NCBI GenBank assembly: GCA_964394145.1
Contig: CAYMVL010000008.1
Coordinates: 1-63,118 of the forward strand
Length of the DNA: 63,118 nt
Source: JAFGBN01 sp964394145
GTDB lineage: Bacteria > Chloroflexota > Dehalococcoidia > GIF9 > AB-539-J10
Reading direction: 5' to 3'
Part shown: piece by piece, positions 51,918-59,836 of the stretch
Layout of the letters: each line of letters opens with the position of its first letter
Numbering within the stretch: the first letter of the stretch is position 1
Made by a program: the position numbers and the translations under genes
Notes under the pieces: generated by a model
What the model saw: only the letters and a program-made list of their open reading frames with translations
Databases searched by the model: none
What the model was told of the DNA's origin: nothing

Positions 51918-51953
51918 ATTGCAATGACTAGCTATTGCAATTATTTGCAATAG
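51918..51953 (-). promoter_or_regulatory. Nur-like operator with three TTGCAA half-sites before trmO
   Basis: The core palindrome CTATTGCAA-TTAT-TTGCAATAG (51932-51953, 9-bp arms) is joined by a third half-site TATTGCAA at 51917-51924. TTGCAA spacing within the core equals that in the 51296 site (10 bases from start to start). It ends 18 bases before the trmO ATG at its near edge (33 bases for the core). The same AT-rich AATAATTTTTTTCC precedes it. Confidence 0.75.
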
Positions 51954-52349
51954 GCCGGAAAAAAATTATTCAACTCCCATTTCTACGAAGGAACCACGTG
52001 TTGAGACTCAATCTGATTTCGTCGCATTCCATATTGCTTCCATCGCTTTCGGACACACAAAACCAAGTCAAATGCTATCGCGGCCCTCTATCTTTGTCAA
52101 GTTCTAGCAGGCCCTTGGTTATTGTCAGGATTTTGCGATACATCTCCACTCTCCCTGATGAGGATTGAGATATCTTACAACCGACAGCGGCGGCAGGCTA
52201 AACCCGGATTCTCATCACCTGTAGCCTATGCGCAGAAACACTATCCCAGACTGGTGGCAGCGTTAATAGCGACGCGTCCACTGTTGCCATTCGACCCTAA
52301 ATGCACTAAGATAAACGCTGTTCTTGTAGCAACAAAATAGGAGAATTCT
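51954..52349. other. Divergent region between trmO and larB
   Basis: About 400 bases separate the Nur-like operator from larB. I see no TTGCAA palindrome near larB and no clear promoter; AGGAGAATTCT gives larB a ribosome site. Small frames lack support. Regulation of larBEC by the palindromes is therefore not shown by the sequence. Confidence 0.5.
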
Positions 52350-53171
52350 ATGACCCGAAGCTCAGCAAAAAGGCCCCAACTTGATACAACCTTGGCTACC
52401 AACGAGTGGTTACTACAAACCCTGGAGCGCGTTAAATCGGGCGAGCTGTCTCCTCTTCAAGGCGTGCAAGAATTGAGTATCCTTCCTTACGAGGAGTTGG
52501 TTTCTGCCAAACCTGACCATCACCGCAGCTTACGTCTTGATTTTCCCGAAGTAATCTTTGGACAGGGCAAGACTATGCAACAGATAATCACAATCGCTGA
52601 CAAGCTCTCTACGCATTCCGATAGACTATTGATAACCAGAGTGAGTCAGAATACTTTTAGGGCCGTCAAGAAAAAAATACCGGATGTGACCTATAACTCT
52701 CTATCCAAAAGCATTATTCTTAAGCGTAATCAGACCACTCCTCGTCCGGGAGTTACCGTTGTGGCTGCCGGCACCGCTGATATACCGGTAGCTGAGGAAG
52801 CGGCAGTGACGGCCGAACTGATGGGCAACAAGGTGGAAAGGGCGTACGATGTTGGTGTCGCGGGCATCCACCGCTTATTGGAAAAGCTGCCCCAGTTACG
52901 GCAGGCCAAGGTAATAATCGCTGTAGCCGGTATGGAAGGAGCCCTACCCAGTGTTATTGGTGGGCTTGTTCCCATACCTATAATCGCTGTGCCAACAAGT
53001 GTTGGGTATGGAGCCAGTTTCGCCGGCTTGGCGCCACTTTTAACCATGCTCAATAGCTGTGCTCCGGGTGTAGCTGTGGTTAACATTGACAATGGCTTCG
53101 GCGCTGGTTATATCGCTGGACAGATTAATCGTAGCTCATGGCGAAGACTGAAGAGAAGCTGGCAAGTTTGA
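52350..53171 (+). CDS. larB: Nickel-pincer cofactor biosynthesis protein LarB
   Basis: LarB carboxylates and hydrolyses nicotinic acid adenine dinucleotide (NaAD) to the dicarboxylate mononucleotide precursor of the nickel-pincer cofactor. The 273-residue protein has the N-terminal LDFPEVIFGQGK strand and a PurE-like C-terminal domain with GTADIPVAEEAAVTAELMG and VAGMEGALPSVIGGLVPIPIIAVPTSVGYG. The AGGAGAATTCT site is good. Its last 34 bases overlap larE. NaAD arises downstream of NadC product, which links the neighbouring nad genes with this pathway, though the gene sets are separate operons. Confidence 0.95.
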   Translation: MTRSSAKRPQLDTTLATNEWLLQTLERVKSGELSPLQGVQELSILPYEELVSAKPDHHRSLRLDFPEVIFGQGKTMQQIITIADKLSTHSDRLLITRVSQNTFRAVKKKIPDVTYNSLSKSIILKRNQTTPRPGVTVVAAGTADIPVAEEAAVTAELMGNKVERAYDVGVAGIHRLLEKLPQLRQAKVIIAVAGMEGALPSVIGGLVPIPIIAVPTSVGYGASFAGLAPLLTMLNSCAPGVAVVNIDNGFGAGYIAGQINRSSWRRLKRSWQV

Positions 53172-53968
53172 AAGATCTCCTCACCGAGATGAGGTCGGTG
53201 CTTATTGCCTATTCTGGCGGTGTAGATAGCACTTTCTTAGCATCTGTTGCAGGTGAGGTGCTTGGACAGCACGCTTTGGCTGTCTTAAATTGCTCACCAC
53301 TTTACCCACCTCATGAACGCGAGGGCGCAGAAGCTCTGGCCAGACAGCTTGGTTTTAGCTTTACGACTATTGACGGTAACGAGCTGGAAAACCCACAGTT
53401 TGTTGCGAATACACCTGACCGTTGCTATTACTGTAAAATAGAATTGTTTCAACAGCTACGGAAGATTGCTTCTGTTGAGGGTTTAGACTGGGTCGCCGAT
53501 GGCTCCAACCATGATGACGTTGGTGATTACCGCCCGGGCAGAAAAGCCTTAGCCGAGTTGGATATCCGCAGCCCTCTCTGTGAAATTGAGCTAACTAAGG
53601 ACGAAATTCGCAGGCTATCCAAGAAAAGAGGTCTACCCACATGGGACAAGCCGTCATCACCCTGCCTGGCGTCGCGCATCCCTTATGGCACTTCCATTAC
53701 CCTCGATATCCTCCGTAGAATAGCCAACGGAGAGCGTTATCTGCGAAATCTGGGCATTCATGATTGCCGCTTACGCCATCATGGTAACATCGCTCGCATC
53801 GAGGTTGATGAGAAGGGTATGTCATTACTCCTGAAGCGTCAACCACGCCGGGATCTCATCAAACACATTAAAGCCCTAGGTTATACGTATGTCACGCTCG
53901 ACCTGGGGGGATACAGGAGCGGCAGCTTTAATGAACTTCTTGACAGAGACATTATAGGAGGTGACTAA
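53138..53968 (+). CDS. larE: Sulfur transferase LarE for nickel-pincer cofactor
   Basis: LarE donates sulfur to the dicarboxylate mononucleotide after adenylation. The 276-residue PP-loop protein shows IAYSGGVDSTF (residues 23-33), NTPDRCYYCK (Cys96, Cys99) and SSPCLASRIPYG with Cys175; these cysteines include the likely donor or cluster ligands. It starts inside larB (34-base overlap) and larC follows after one base. LarE of different bacteria use either a sacrificial Cys or an Fe-S cluster; the extra Cys pair leaves both possible. Confidence 0.95.
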   Translation: MAKTEEKLASLKDLLTEMRSVLIAYSGGVDSTFLASVAGEVLGQHALAVLNCSPLYPPHEREGAEALARQLGFSFTTIDGNELENPQFVANTPDRCYYCKIELFQQLRKIASVEGLDWVADGSNHDDVGDYRPGRKALAELDIRSPLCEIELTKDEIRRLSKKRGLPTWDKPSSPCLASRIPYGTSITLDILRRIANGERYLRNLGIHDCRLRHHGNIARIEVDEKGMSLLLKRQPRRDLIKHIKALGYTYVTLDLGGYRSGSFNELLDRDIIGGD

Positions 53969-53969
53969 T

Positions 53970-55166
53970 ATGGCAAAGGCAGCTTATTTCGACTGTTTCT
54001 CGGGCTGCAGCGGAGACATGCTCTTGGGTGCCCTTATTGATGCTGGGCTGCCCCTAGAGACATTACAAAAAGGATTACGGAGCCTCGCTGTCCGGGACTA
54101 CAAGCTCTCTGCAGAAAAGGTGAAGCGGTCAACAATCACTGCCACAAAATTCACTGTGACAATCGACAAGGGGGAAGTCCAACCAGCCCGTTTCCTAAAA
54201 GACATATTAATGCTGATCGCAGCCAGCAAACTTCCCAAGAACGTGAAGAATACCGCCAGCACTGTTTTCCAACGCTTGGGGGAGGCTGAGTCAAAGATGC
54301 ATGGCATCCCTATGGAAAAGGTCCATTTCCACGAAGTAGGAGCTGTCGACTCTATTATAGATATTATCGGAGTGGCATTCGGACTGGACGCGCTCAAGAT
54401 AGAGCGCTTTTACTCATCTGCGTTACCTCTGGGGAGTGGCACTATTTCGGCAGCACATGGCATCCTGCCTGTGCCAGCCCCCGCGACACTACGACTTATA
54501 GAACTGTCCAACGCCCCAGTCATCGACTTCCCAAAGCAGTCCCAACCTGAGGCAGAACTGGTTACGCCTACAGGGGCGGCGATCGTTAGCACGCTGGCAA
54601 GATTTGCCAGACCCAGCATGACCATAGAGAAGGTTGGATATGGGGCTGGAGATAGGGATTTCGAAGGTTGGCCCAATGTCATGCGTATCTGGATTGGTGA
54701 TGAAATAGAATCTGCCAACAGTGAAGCTCTGATCTTGCTGGAGACGAATGTCGATGACACGAGTCCGGAAATCTACGGGTACCTAATGGAAAAACTCTTT
54801 AATATGCAAGCTATTGATGTTTGGTTTACACCCATACAGATGAAGAAAAACCGCCCGGCGGTGATGCTGAGTGTTCTTGCTCCCAGACACGCCGAATCTG
54901 ATTTGACTCAAACAATAATGCGAGAGACTTCAACAATGGGGATAAGGGTGAGCCCTGTTTTTCGGCACATTACTGAACGAGAAATAATTGCATTTGACTC
55001 CAGCCTAGGGCACACGAAGGTAAAAGTCAAGCGCTTCATGGGCGATATAATTAGCATTCACCCGGAGTACGAGGAATGCCGCCGCATTGCTATGGAACGG
55101 AGCATCCCCCTGCAAGAAGTCTATCGCTCCATAGAGACCGAAGCCCGTAGATATCTGAAGGGCTAG
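53970..55166 (+). CDS. larC: Nickel insertion protein LarC, single frame
   Basis: LarC inserts nickel into the pincer nucleotide using CTP. The 398-residue frame carries the start AAYFDCFSGCSGDMLLGAL, the His-rich loop KVHFHEVGAVDSIIDIIG (about 112-129), METNVDD-like LETNVDDTSPE and a C-terminal RMTFMGD-like KRFMGDII. Unlike Lactobacillus larC, made from larC1/larC2 by frameshifting, one uninterrupted frame encodes both halves. The ATG at 53970 follows GGAGGTGACTA. LarA is not in the window, so the enzyme using the cofactor is elsewhere. Confidence 0.95.
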   Translation: MAKAAYFDCFSGCSGDMLLGALIDAGLPLETLQKGLRSLAVRDYKLSAEKVKRSTITATKFTVTIDKGEVQPARFLKDILMLIAASKLPKNVKNTASTVFQRLGEAESKMHGIPMEKVHFHEVGAVDSIIDIIGVAFGLDALKIERFYSSALPLGSGTISAAHGILPVPAPATLRLIELSNAPVIDFPKQSQPEAELVTPTGAAIVSTLARFARPSMTIEKVGYGAGDRDFEGWPNVMRIWIGDEIESANSEALILLETNVDDTSPEIYGYLMEKLFNMQAIDVWFTPIQMKKNRPAVMLSVLAPRHAESDLTQTIMRETSTMGIRVSPVFRHITEREIIAFDSSLGHTKVKVKRFMGDIISIHPEYEECRRIAMERSIPLQEVYRSIETEARRYLKG

Positions 55167-55309
55167 CACTCGTAACCGATTGAAATCATCGAGCAACAAC
55201 TAAGGCAGCCTGAATTCAGCTAGTGTAACAGCTAATTCTCCCTAAAATTACCCTGCCTAAAATAAGAAGGCAGTGGCAGTCATGAAGAAGAGCCCCCAAT
55301 AAACGCAGC

Positions 55310-55618
55310 TCAAAAAGGAGCTAGATAAACTTTGCCGTCCTGGCTCTGTCCTTTGACTAGCTCGCAGTGTCTTAGAATAGCAATTTGGTTTTCCAATTCT
55401 TGCTGAGGAAGCGACACTACAGCGGAAAGCTCCTCAAAGGCAACTTTACCTTTTGATTTGATGAAATCGTAAATTGCTCTTTGCTGCGCGGTTAACCCTT
55501 CTGCTCCTTGAAGCCCAGCCAATTTTCGAAACCGCTTGGCCGAGTACACTGCCCAAGGATCGCAGCCTTGAACACGGTGGCTTAATTCCTCATCTTCTGA
55601 GCGGAGTCTGCTTTCCAA
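55310..55618 (-). CDS. Winged-helix-like hypothetical protein
   Basis: A 102-residue protein. The C-terminal part (residues about 42-98) has a winged-helix pattern: LTAQQRAIYDFIKSKGKVAFEELSAVVSLPQQELENQIAILRHCELV. The N-terminal 40 residues are charged and include DPWAVYSAKRFRKL. No metal ligands stand out except a single Cys pair too far apart for a site. It is 60 bases behind the CooT-like gene on the same strand and ends the Fur operon, suggesting an accessory DNA-binding role. It converges on larC. Confidence 0.6.
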   Translation of the reverse strand: MESRLRSEDEELSHRVQGCDPWAVYSAKRFRKLAGLQGAEGLTAQQRAIYDFIKSKGKVAFEELSAVVSLPQQELENQIAILRHCELVKGQSQDGKVYLAPF

Positions 55619-55678
55619 GCTATACCCTCTTCAATACTCAGGACGCTGCGACTAAGCGCAATGATTGAGCGAAAACAA

Positions 55679-55873
55679 CTAATCCTTCTCCAACTGTACT
55701 CTAGACTTCAAGAAGTCTATTTGGCGCACCCGCCCATGGAACATTAACGTTTCCCCAAACAGGGTCTCAACTTGCACCCGGTCGCCATCGATAATCATGC
55801 GGGCAATATCTTCCACAATTGCTTCATCACTTTCTGCAGACTCATATACATCAAAAAGCTTAGCCATACACAT
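55679..55873 (-). CDS. CooT-type nickel-binding protein
   Basis: A 64-residue protein beginning Met-Cys, as in CooT, whose Cys2 takes part in nickel binding by the homodimer. The rest matches the family's small beta fold: VEDIARMIIDGDRVQVETLFGET and RQIDFLKSRVQLE. CooT-like proteins occur beside carbon monoxide dehydrogenase or other nickel genes, and act as nickel chaperones or stores. It begins one base after the Fur-like stop and is clearly co-transcribed. This is strong contextual support for a nickel locus. Confidence 0.78.
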   Translation of the reverse strand: MCMAKLFDVYESAESDEAIVEDIARMIIDGDRVQVETLFGETLMFHGRVRQIDFLKSRVQLEKD

Positions 55874-55874
55874 T

Positions 55875-56561
55875 TCAACACCCCTCCTTTTTCTCTACTG
55901 AAGGCGCATCTAGTAAAGTCTGCCGTGCCTTTTCCAGTTCATAGCTGGCTTCAGCCATCCTGGCAGCCGCTCTCAAAACACGCTGTGCTACCTCACCATG
56001 TAACAAATTGGCCTTGCTGGCCCATTGACGGAAGTCATGCTCATGCTCCCTGTTGTGCTTGATCCAATAATCAAGCAAGATATGCGACCTTTGCGAAACC
56101 TCGTTGCGAAACGCGGCCTCGCCCCCAACACTCAGCTGCGCTTGTTTGCTTGCCTTACGGCAGTCCCCACATTCCCCTGAGATAGCTAAATGCCTCAAAT
56201 CGGCATCAAAATCATAATCGCCAAGTAAGATATCTCTCAAGGGGTATAATACCGCTTCGTCCAAATCTGTTATCTTGCCACAGGTGCGGCATACAAGGTG
56301 GTGATGATGACTCTTTTCAGCAAGGTGATAACGTACGCGCTCTTCGCCAAAATCGGTTTCCGTTACCAAATTCAACTCTTTTAGCAACTCCAGAGTGCGA
56401 TAGACAGTGGAGATGTTGCTGTAAGGGTAGCGGCTATGCAACTGCTGGTAGATCTGTTCAGCGCTCACGTGCCCATCAGCCTCTTCAAGCGCCTCTATAA
56501 CGAGCATCCGCTGTGGAGTCAAACGATACCCTCTTTCCTGCAATACTCTGTGGCAGCTCAT
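55875..56561 (-). CDS. Fur-family metal regulator with extra C-terminal domain (Nur-like)
   Basis: Residues 1-137 form a Fur repressor: winged helix with HVSAEQIYQQLHSRY and NISTVYRTLELL, then a HHHH stretch (85-88), CRTC (91-94) and CGDC (131-134), giving a structural zinc site and regulatory metal ligands. Residues about 158-216 form an extra helical domain with HNREHEHDFRQWASKA (His169, His173, His175, Trp180), which resembles small stand-alone proteins near metal uptake genes. Fur proteins are normally about 140-150 residues, so 228 is a fusion. The CooT and lar context and the TTGCAA palindromes nearby suggest nickel sensing. Confidence 0.88.
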   Translation of the reverse strand: MSCHRVLQERGYRLTPQRMLVIEALEEADGHVSAEQIYQQLHSRYPYSNISTVYRTLELLKELNLVTETDFGEERVRYHLAEKSHHHHLVCRTCGKITDLDEAVLYPLRDILLGDYDFDADLRHLAISGECGDCRKASKQAQLSVGGEAAFRNEVSQRSHILLDYWIKHNREHEHDFRQWASKANLLHGEVAQRVLRAAARMAEASYELEKARQTLLDAPSVEKKEGC

Positions 56562-56600
56562 AGAAACTAATTCTAACAGACTGAAAGGATTATCGCAACG

Positions 56601-56616
56601 AGTTGCTGATGCAACT
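56601..56616 (-). promoter_or_regulatory. Short palindrome upstream of the Fur-like gene
   Basis: AGTTGC-TGAT-GCAACT, a perfect 6-bp inverted repeat 40 bases before the Fur ATG. It contains TTGC/GCAA like the two Nur-like sites, but the arms are closer (N4 between TTGC and GCAA rather than N8). It may be an autoregulatory site; evidence is weak. Confidence 0.35.
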
Positions 56617-56622
56617 GATTAC

Positions 56623-57072
56623 TTACTGCTGCTGCTTGCTCTCCAGCAACAAAGTCACCGGCCCATCATTATGTATCTCCACCAGCATATGCTCCCGAAA
56701 AAGCCCGGCCTCTACTCTTAGCCCGGTGGCGCGAAGTTGCTCCAGAAAGAACTCGTATAAGCCCTTAGCCTCATTTGCTGGGGCCGCCTGGGTGAAGCTG
56801 GGCCTTCTCCCTTTACGCAAATCAGCCAGGAGAGTGAACTGGCTTATCACTAACATCTCTCCACCTATTTCCAATGCAGAAAGACCAATTTCGTTTGCTG
56901 CGTCAGCAAAAATGCGCAGACTGGCTACCCTGTTCGCCAGATATCGGGCATCGCCTTCTGAGTCGCCTCTAGCAACTCCGAGGAACACTACCAATCCACG
57001 GCCAATTTTGCCTATTGTACTATTATTCACGCTCACTGAAGCCTTGCTAACCCGCTGTACCAGTACCTTCAT
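56623..57072 (-). CDS. dtd: D-aminoacyl-tRNA deacylase
   Basis: Dtd removes D-amino acids from tRNA. The 149-residue protein has MKVLVQRVSKASV at the start, LVVFLGVARGD, the substrate-binding SQFTLLADLRKGRRPSF (about 79-95) and NDGPVTLLLES at the end, with the family GP and SQFTL motifs. The ATG at 57072 is used; the longer frame to 57219 adds 49 unrelated residues. It lies 61 bases upstream of the Fur-like gene on the same strand but is functionally unrelated. Confidence 0.95.
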   Translation of the reverse strand: MKVLVQRVSKASVSVNNSTIGKIGRGLVVFLGVARGDSEGDARYLANRVASLRIFADAANEIGLSALEIGGEMLVISQFTLLADLRKGRRPSFTQAAPANEAKGLYEFFLEQLRATGLRVEAGLFREHMLVEIHNDGPVTLLLESKQQQ

Positions 57073-57348
57073 TCTAATATTAACAGTCACGTCTCCACGC
57101 CCCGGCCGACCCCGACTTGCAATAATACCATAATATTGCTCTGGCAGGTGAATTTCCCTACGACAAGTCTCCAGATTCCTTAAGGCATAAGAAATATGCT
57201 TCAGGACTCTGATCTTCACGCAAGAAATACAGATTGTCTACTACCCTCCGGAGTCTTCTGTGAAAATCCAGTTGAACGTATAGTCACAAATCTCTGAGCT
57301 GTTACACCCAGACAAGAGCCAAGCAGCTTCGATTATGGCCACGCGAAT

Positions 57349-57378
57349 TTGACATTGAACTAAATTTGAAAGTAAACT
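57349..57378 (+). promoter_or_regulatory. Promoter for the DUF362 gene
   Basis: TTGACA at 57349-57354, an 18-base spacer and TAAACT at 57373-57378, 26 bases before the ATG at 57405. The -35 is perfect and the -10 is weak. Confidence 0.5.
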
Positions 57379-57404
57379 AGCGGAAACACGTGCGAGGTGG
57401 CACT

Positions 57405-58706
57405 ATGCAGAAGTCAGTTGTTTCCATAGTAAAAGGAACTGATGCCGAAGAAATGGTTGAGGAGGCGCTTACACTACTAGGAGGAGTGGACGCACTAATC
57501 AAACCTAAATCAACGGTGGTCATTAAGCCGAATGCCGGCCATGACTATCCCCCCGAAACCAGCGTCTGCACAAGCCCGGAGGTAGTTGCCGCCACCATCA
57601 AGGTGCTGCGTAAAGCCGGGCCGAAACAGATCATCCTGGCTGAGTCGTCAGCCATTGGGAACGACACCTTCAAATGTTTGAAGGTAAGTGGAATAGGCAA
57701 GGCCGCAGAGGATGCCGGGGTGGATAAGATTATCGATATTAAGAGTGATAAGGACCTTATAAGTATTCCCATTAGAGATGCTCGATCCGATATGACCAGG
57801 GCGGCTTTCCCGAGATTCCTTCTCGAGGCAGATCATATAGTGAACCTGCCAATCTTTAAGACACACTCCAGCATGGTCTTCACCTGTGCGCTTAAGAATA
57901 TGAAAGGAACGGTGCAGGATAAGTTTCATTATCTTATGCACCAAACAGATCTGGCTAAGGCCATGATGGACCTTTGGTCAGTTATGAAGGCTGACCTCAC
58001 CATAGCAGATGTTATCCGGCCGGCAGCGGGTTTCGGACCTCACTCGACATATCCAACGCACGTAGGCGTCATTGTTGCCGGCAAAGACCCTGTAGCTATA
58101 GACGCCACTATATGCCGTATTGTTGATTTGGACATTAATCAGGTGCCCTACTTCGAACCTGCGGTGGAACGAGGTTTAGGCAATTTTGCCGAGGACATGA
58201 TAGAAATCCGCGGCAAGACAATAGAAGAGGTATTCCATCCGATATGGCTACCCTACCTGAAAGGACTCGACTCCTGGCCGGAATACAACATCCTTTGGGA
58301 TGGTTCCTGCAGCAGTTGCCAGGGAGTAGTGGCCATGAACATGGAAAAACTAAAGGCGCTTGGTGAGTACGATAAGAATGCCGGAGCCTACATCATCCTT
58401 GGCCGTCCGAAGGAGATGCCCAAAGACGTAGATCCGAAAAACGTTATCCTGGTTGGTACATGTGTCAAGAAATACCACCGTCAGGGTGTGTACGTTGATG
58501 GGTGTCCTCCGCTGGAACCCTTCCCTCTCTGGGCTGTGGTTGACCGTAAGGACTATACCGAGATAGAGCAGCTGGACAGGGAAAGAATGGCTAGGGAGGA
58601 TGTGATTTTTAGGAAGTATATGGCGAAACTTGCGGAGGAGTTTGAAGAGTCCAGACTAGAAGAGCGTAGGAAGACCAAGTCCAAAGAGAAACAGAAGAAG
58701 GGTTAG
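57405..58706 (+). CDS. DUF362 protein
   Basis: A 433-residue DUF362 protein. Family blocks include IKPKSTVVIKPNAGHDYPPETSVCTSPEV near the start, IILAESSAIGN, LPIFKTHSSMVFTCALKNMKGTV and DPVAIDATICRIV. After the DUF362 core a segment with GSCSSCQG and, later, GTCVKKY and DGCPP contains spaced Cys that could bind metal. The canonical ferredoxin CxxCxxC pair is absent. A charged basic tail ends the protein. Its function is unknown. The ATG at 57405 (GAGGTGG upstream) is preferred to the GTG at 57390. Confidence 0.8.
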   Translation: MQKSVVSIVKGTDAEEMVEEALTLLGGVDALIKPKSTVVIKPNAGHDYPPETSVCTSPEVVAATIKVLRKAGPKQIILAESSAIGNDTFKCLKVSGIGKAAEDAGVDKIIDIKSDKDLISIPIRDARSDMTRAAFPRFLLEADHIVNLPIFKTHSSMVFTCALKNMKGTVQDKFHYLMHQTDLAKAMMDLWSVMKADLTIADVIRPAAGFGPHSTYPTHVGVIVAGKDPVAIDATICRIVDLDINQVPYFEPAVERGLGNFAEDMIEIRGKTIEEVFHPIWLPYLKGLDSWPEYNILWDGSCSSCQGVVAMNMEKLKALGEYDKNAGAYIILGRPKEMPKDVDPKNVILVGTCVKKYHRQGVYVDGCPPLEPFPLWAVVDRKDYTEIEQLDRERMAREDVIFRKYMAKLAEEFEESRLEERRKTKSKEKQKKG

Positions 58707-58869
58707 CCTCCGGCAGCCAATCCTTCTGTAAGTATTCTCCGAATGGCCAAGACTGGTTTCTGCACCTGATACCTGGTGCAGGTAAATTCAAACCCAATAA
58801 TAACCAACGAAGTTGTCACGCCTGCGCCTGCATGACTCTCTCAAAGTTCTACCCCATAATAGTCAGCCA

Positions 58870-59559
58870 TCAAATACGATGCGTGACAACAAACTCTGTG
58901 ACTTGTGCTTCCGTACGTAATTTGGCCTCGTCGTAGTAATCACAGTGAACCAGTTCATCCCTGGCCCTAAGCGGCTTAGATGGCGGCTCCATATCGGGAT
59001 AGCCCACTGGCATCATACAGTATACCTCTAGTTCCGTCGGTATGTGCAGGAGAACCTTAAGAGAAGTCTGTACATAGGGCGAGGCAGCAGCAGAAACCCA
59101 CTGGGTAGCCAGCCCCAAGCTGGCAGCCGCCAGACCCATATAAGCAAACGCAGCAGCCAGGCTTGACCTGAAGGTTGAATCGCCCTGTAGCAAAGCAACA
59201 TCCTTGGGGTAAGCCTCCTTGGTTCGAACATCGCCACACAGGATTATAAAGACAGGGGCGTTAGCAAAACCGAGCCTTGTTATAGGTTCAGCATATTTAC
59301 GAAATCTCAACTCCGGTGCTCTGGTAAGTTCCATCTTGTGCGCTATAGCATATTGATCTTTAACCAGCTGTGTTATCTGCTCCCTTAATTCCCTTTTCTT
59401 AACGACAACAAATTCCCAGGGTTGTGAGTTGGCACCCGATGGAGCAAACCGAGCCGCTTCGATAATCTTATCTACATATTCGTCGGGTATCGGTTCAGGC
59501 CTGAATTCACGAATGCTTCTCCTCTTCTGTACCAGTTCCAGAAAGTCTCCATAGCTCAT
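58870..59559 (-). CDS. Nitroreductase family protein, copy B
   Basis: A 229-residue FMN-dependent nitroreductase fold: RRSIREFRPEPIPDEYVDKIIEAARFAPSGANSQPWEF holds the phosphate-binding Arg and Ser/Asn residues. The FMN site is completed by SLGLATQW and the tail VGYPDMEP. It is a paralogue of copy A (59837-60571) with the same pattern throughout, including the MELTRAPELRFRKY segment. It follows a decayed cupin copy, so the two genes come from a duplicated cupin-nitroreductase unit. Substrate unknown. Confidence 0.88.
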   Translation of the reverse strand: MSYGDFLELVQKRRSIREFRPEPIPDEYVDKIIEAARFAPSGANSQPWEFVVVKKRELREQITQLVKDQYAIAHKMELTRAPELRFRKYAEPITRLGFANAPVFIILCGDVRTKEAYPKDVALLQGDSTFRSSLAAAFAYMGLAAASLGLATQWVSAAASPYVQTSLKVLLHIPTELEVYCMMPVGYPDMEPPSKPLRARDELVHCDYYDEAKLRTEAQVTEFVVTHRI

Positions 59560-59711
59560 AGTCTCCCCCTTATCTTCTCTCCAAAAAAACTTACCGTCGC
59601 TATCCAGAGAGCAATAATAGCAATAGTTACGACCCTATACTGCGAATCACACCCACAGCGCTACCACCTAACTCGGCCCTTATCAGATCCCTGGCCGGCA
59701 TCCTCTACTTG

Positions 59712-59820
59712 CACAAAGCTCTTCCGACAGTTGGTAACCAGCAGCACGCTCACAGGCTTATTAGTCTTATTCAGTATCTCTCTGCCTTGTTTGGCTGCTA
59801 TGTATACTGAATTCCCATTG
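59712..59820 (-). pseudogene. Decayed cupin 3' end
   Basis: These 109 bases align without gaps to 60721-60829, the last part of the intact cupin and 12 bases past its stop, with an estimated four in five bases identical. Several changes, including a frameshift and in-frame stops, prevent translation. It marks the second, lost cupin of a tandem duplication. Confidence 0.75.
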
Positions 59821-59836
59821 GATTACATTCTCGTTG

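Noticed and set aside
53970..55166. Programmed frameshift in larC
   Set aside because: Looked for because of the Lactobacillus larC1/larC2 case; the frame is continuous to the end.
57073..57219. N-terminal extension of dtd
   Set aside because: 49 residues without family similarity; MKVLVQRV at 57072 is the standard start.
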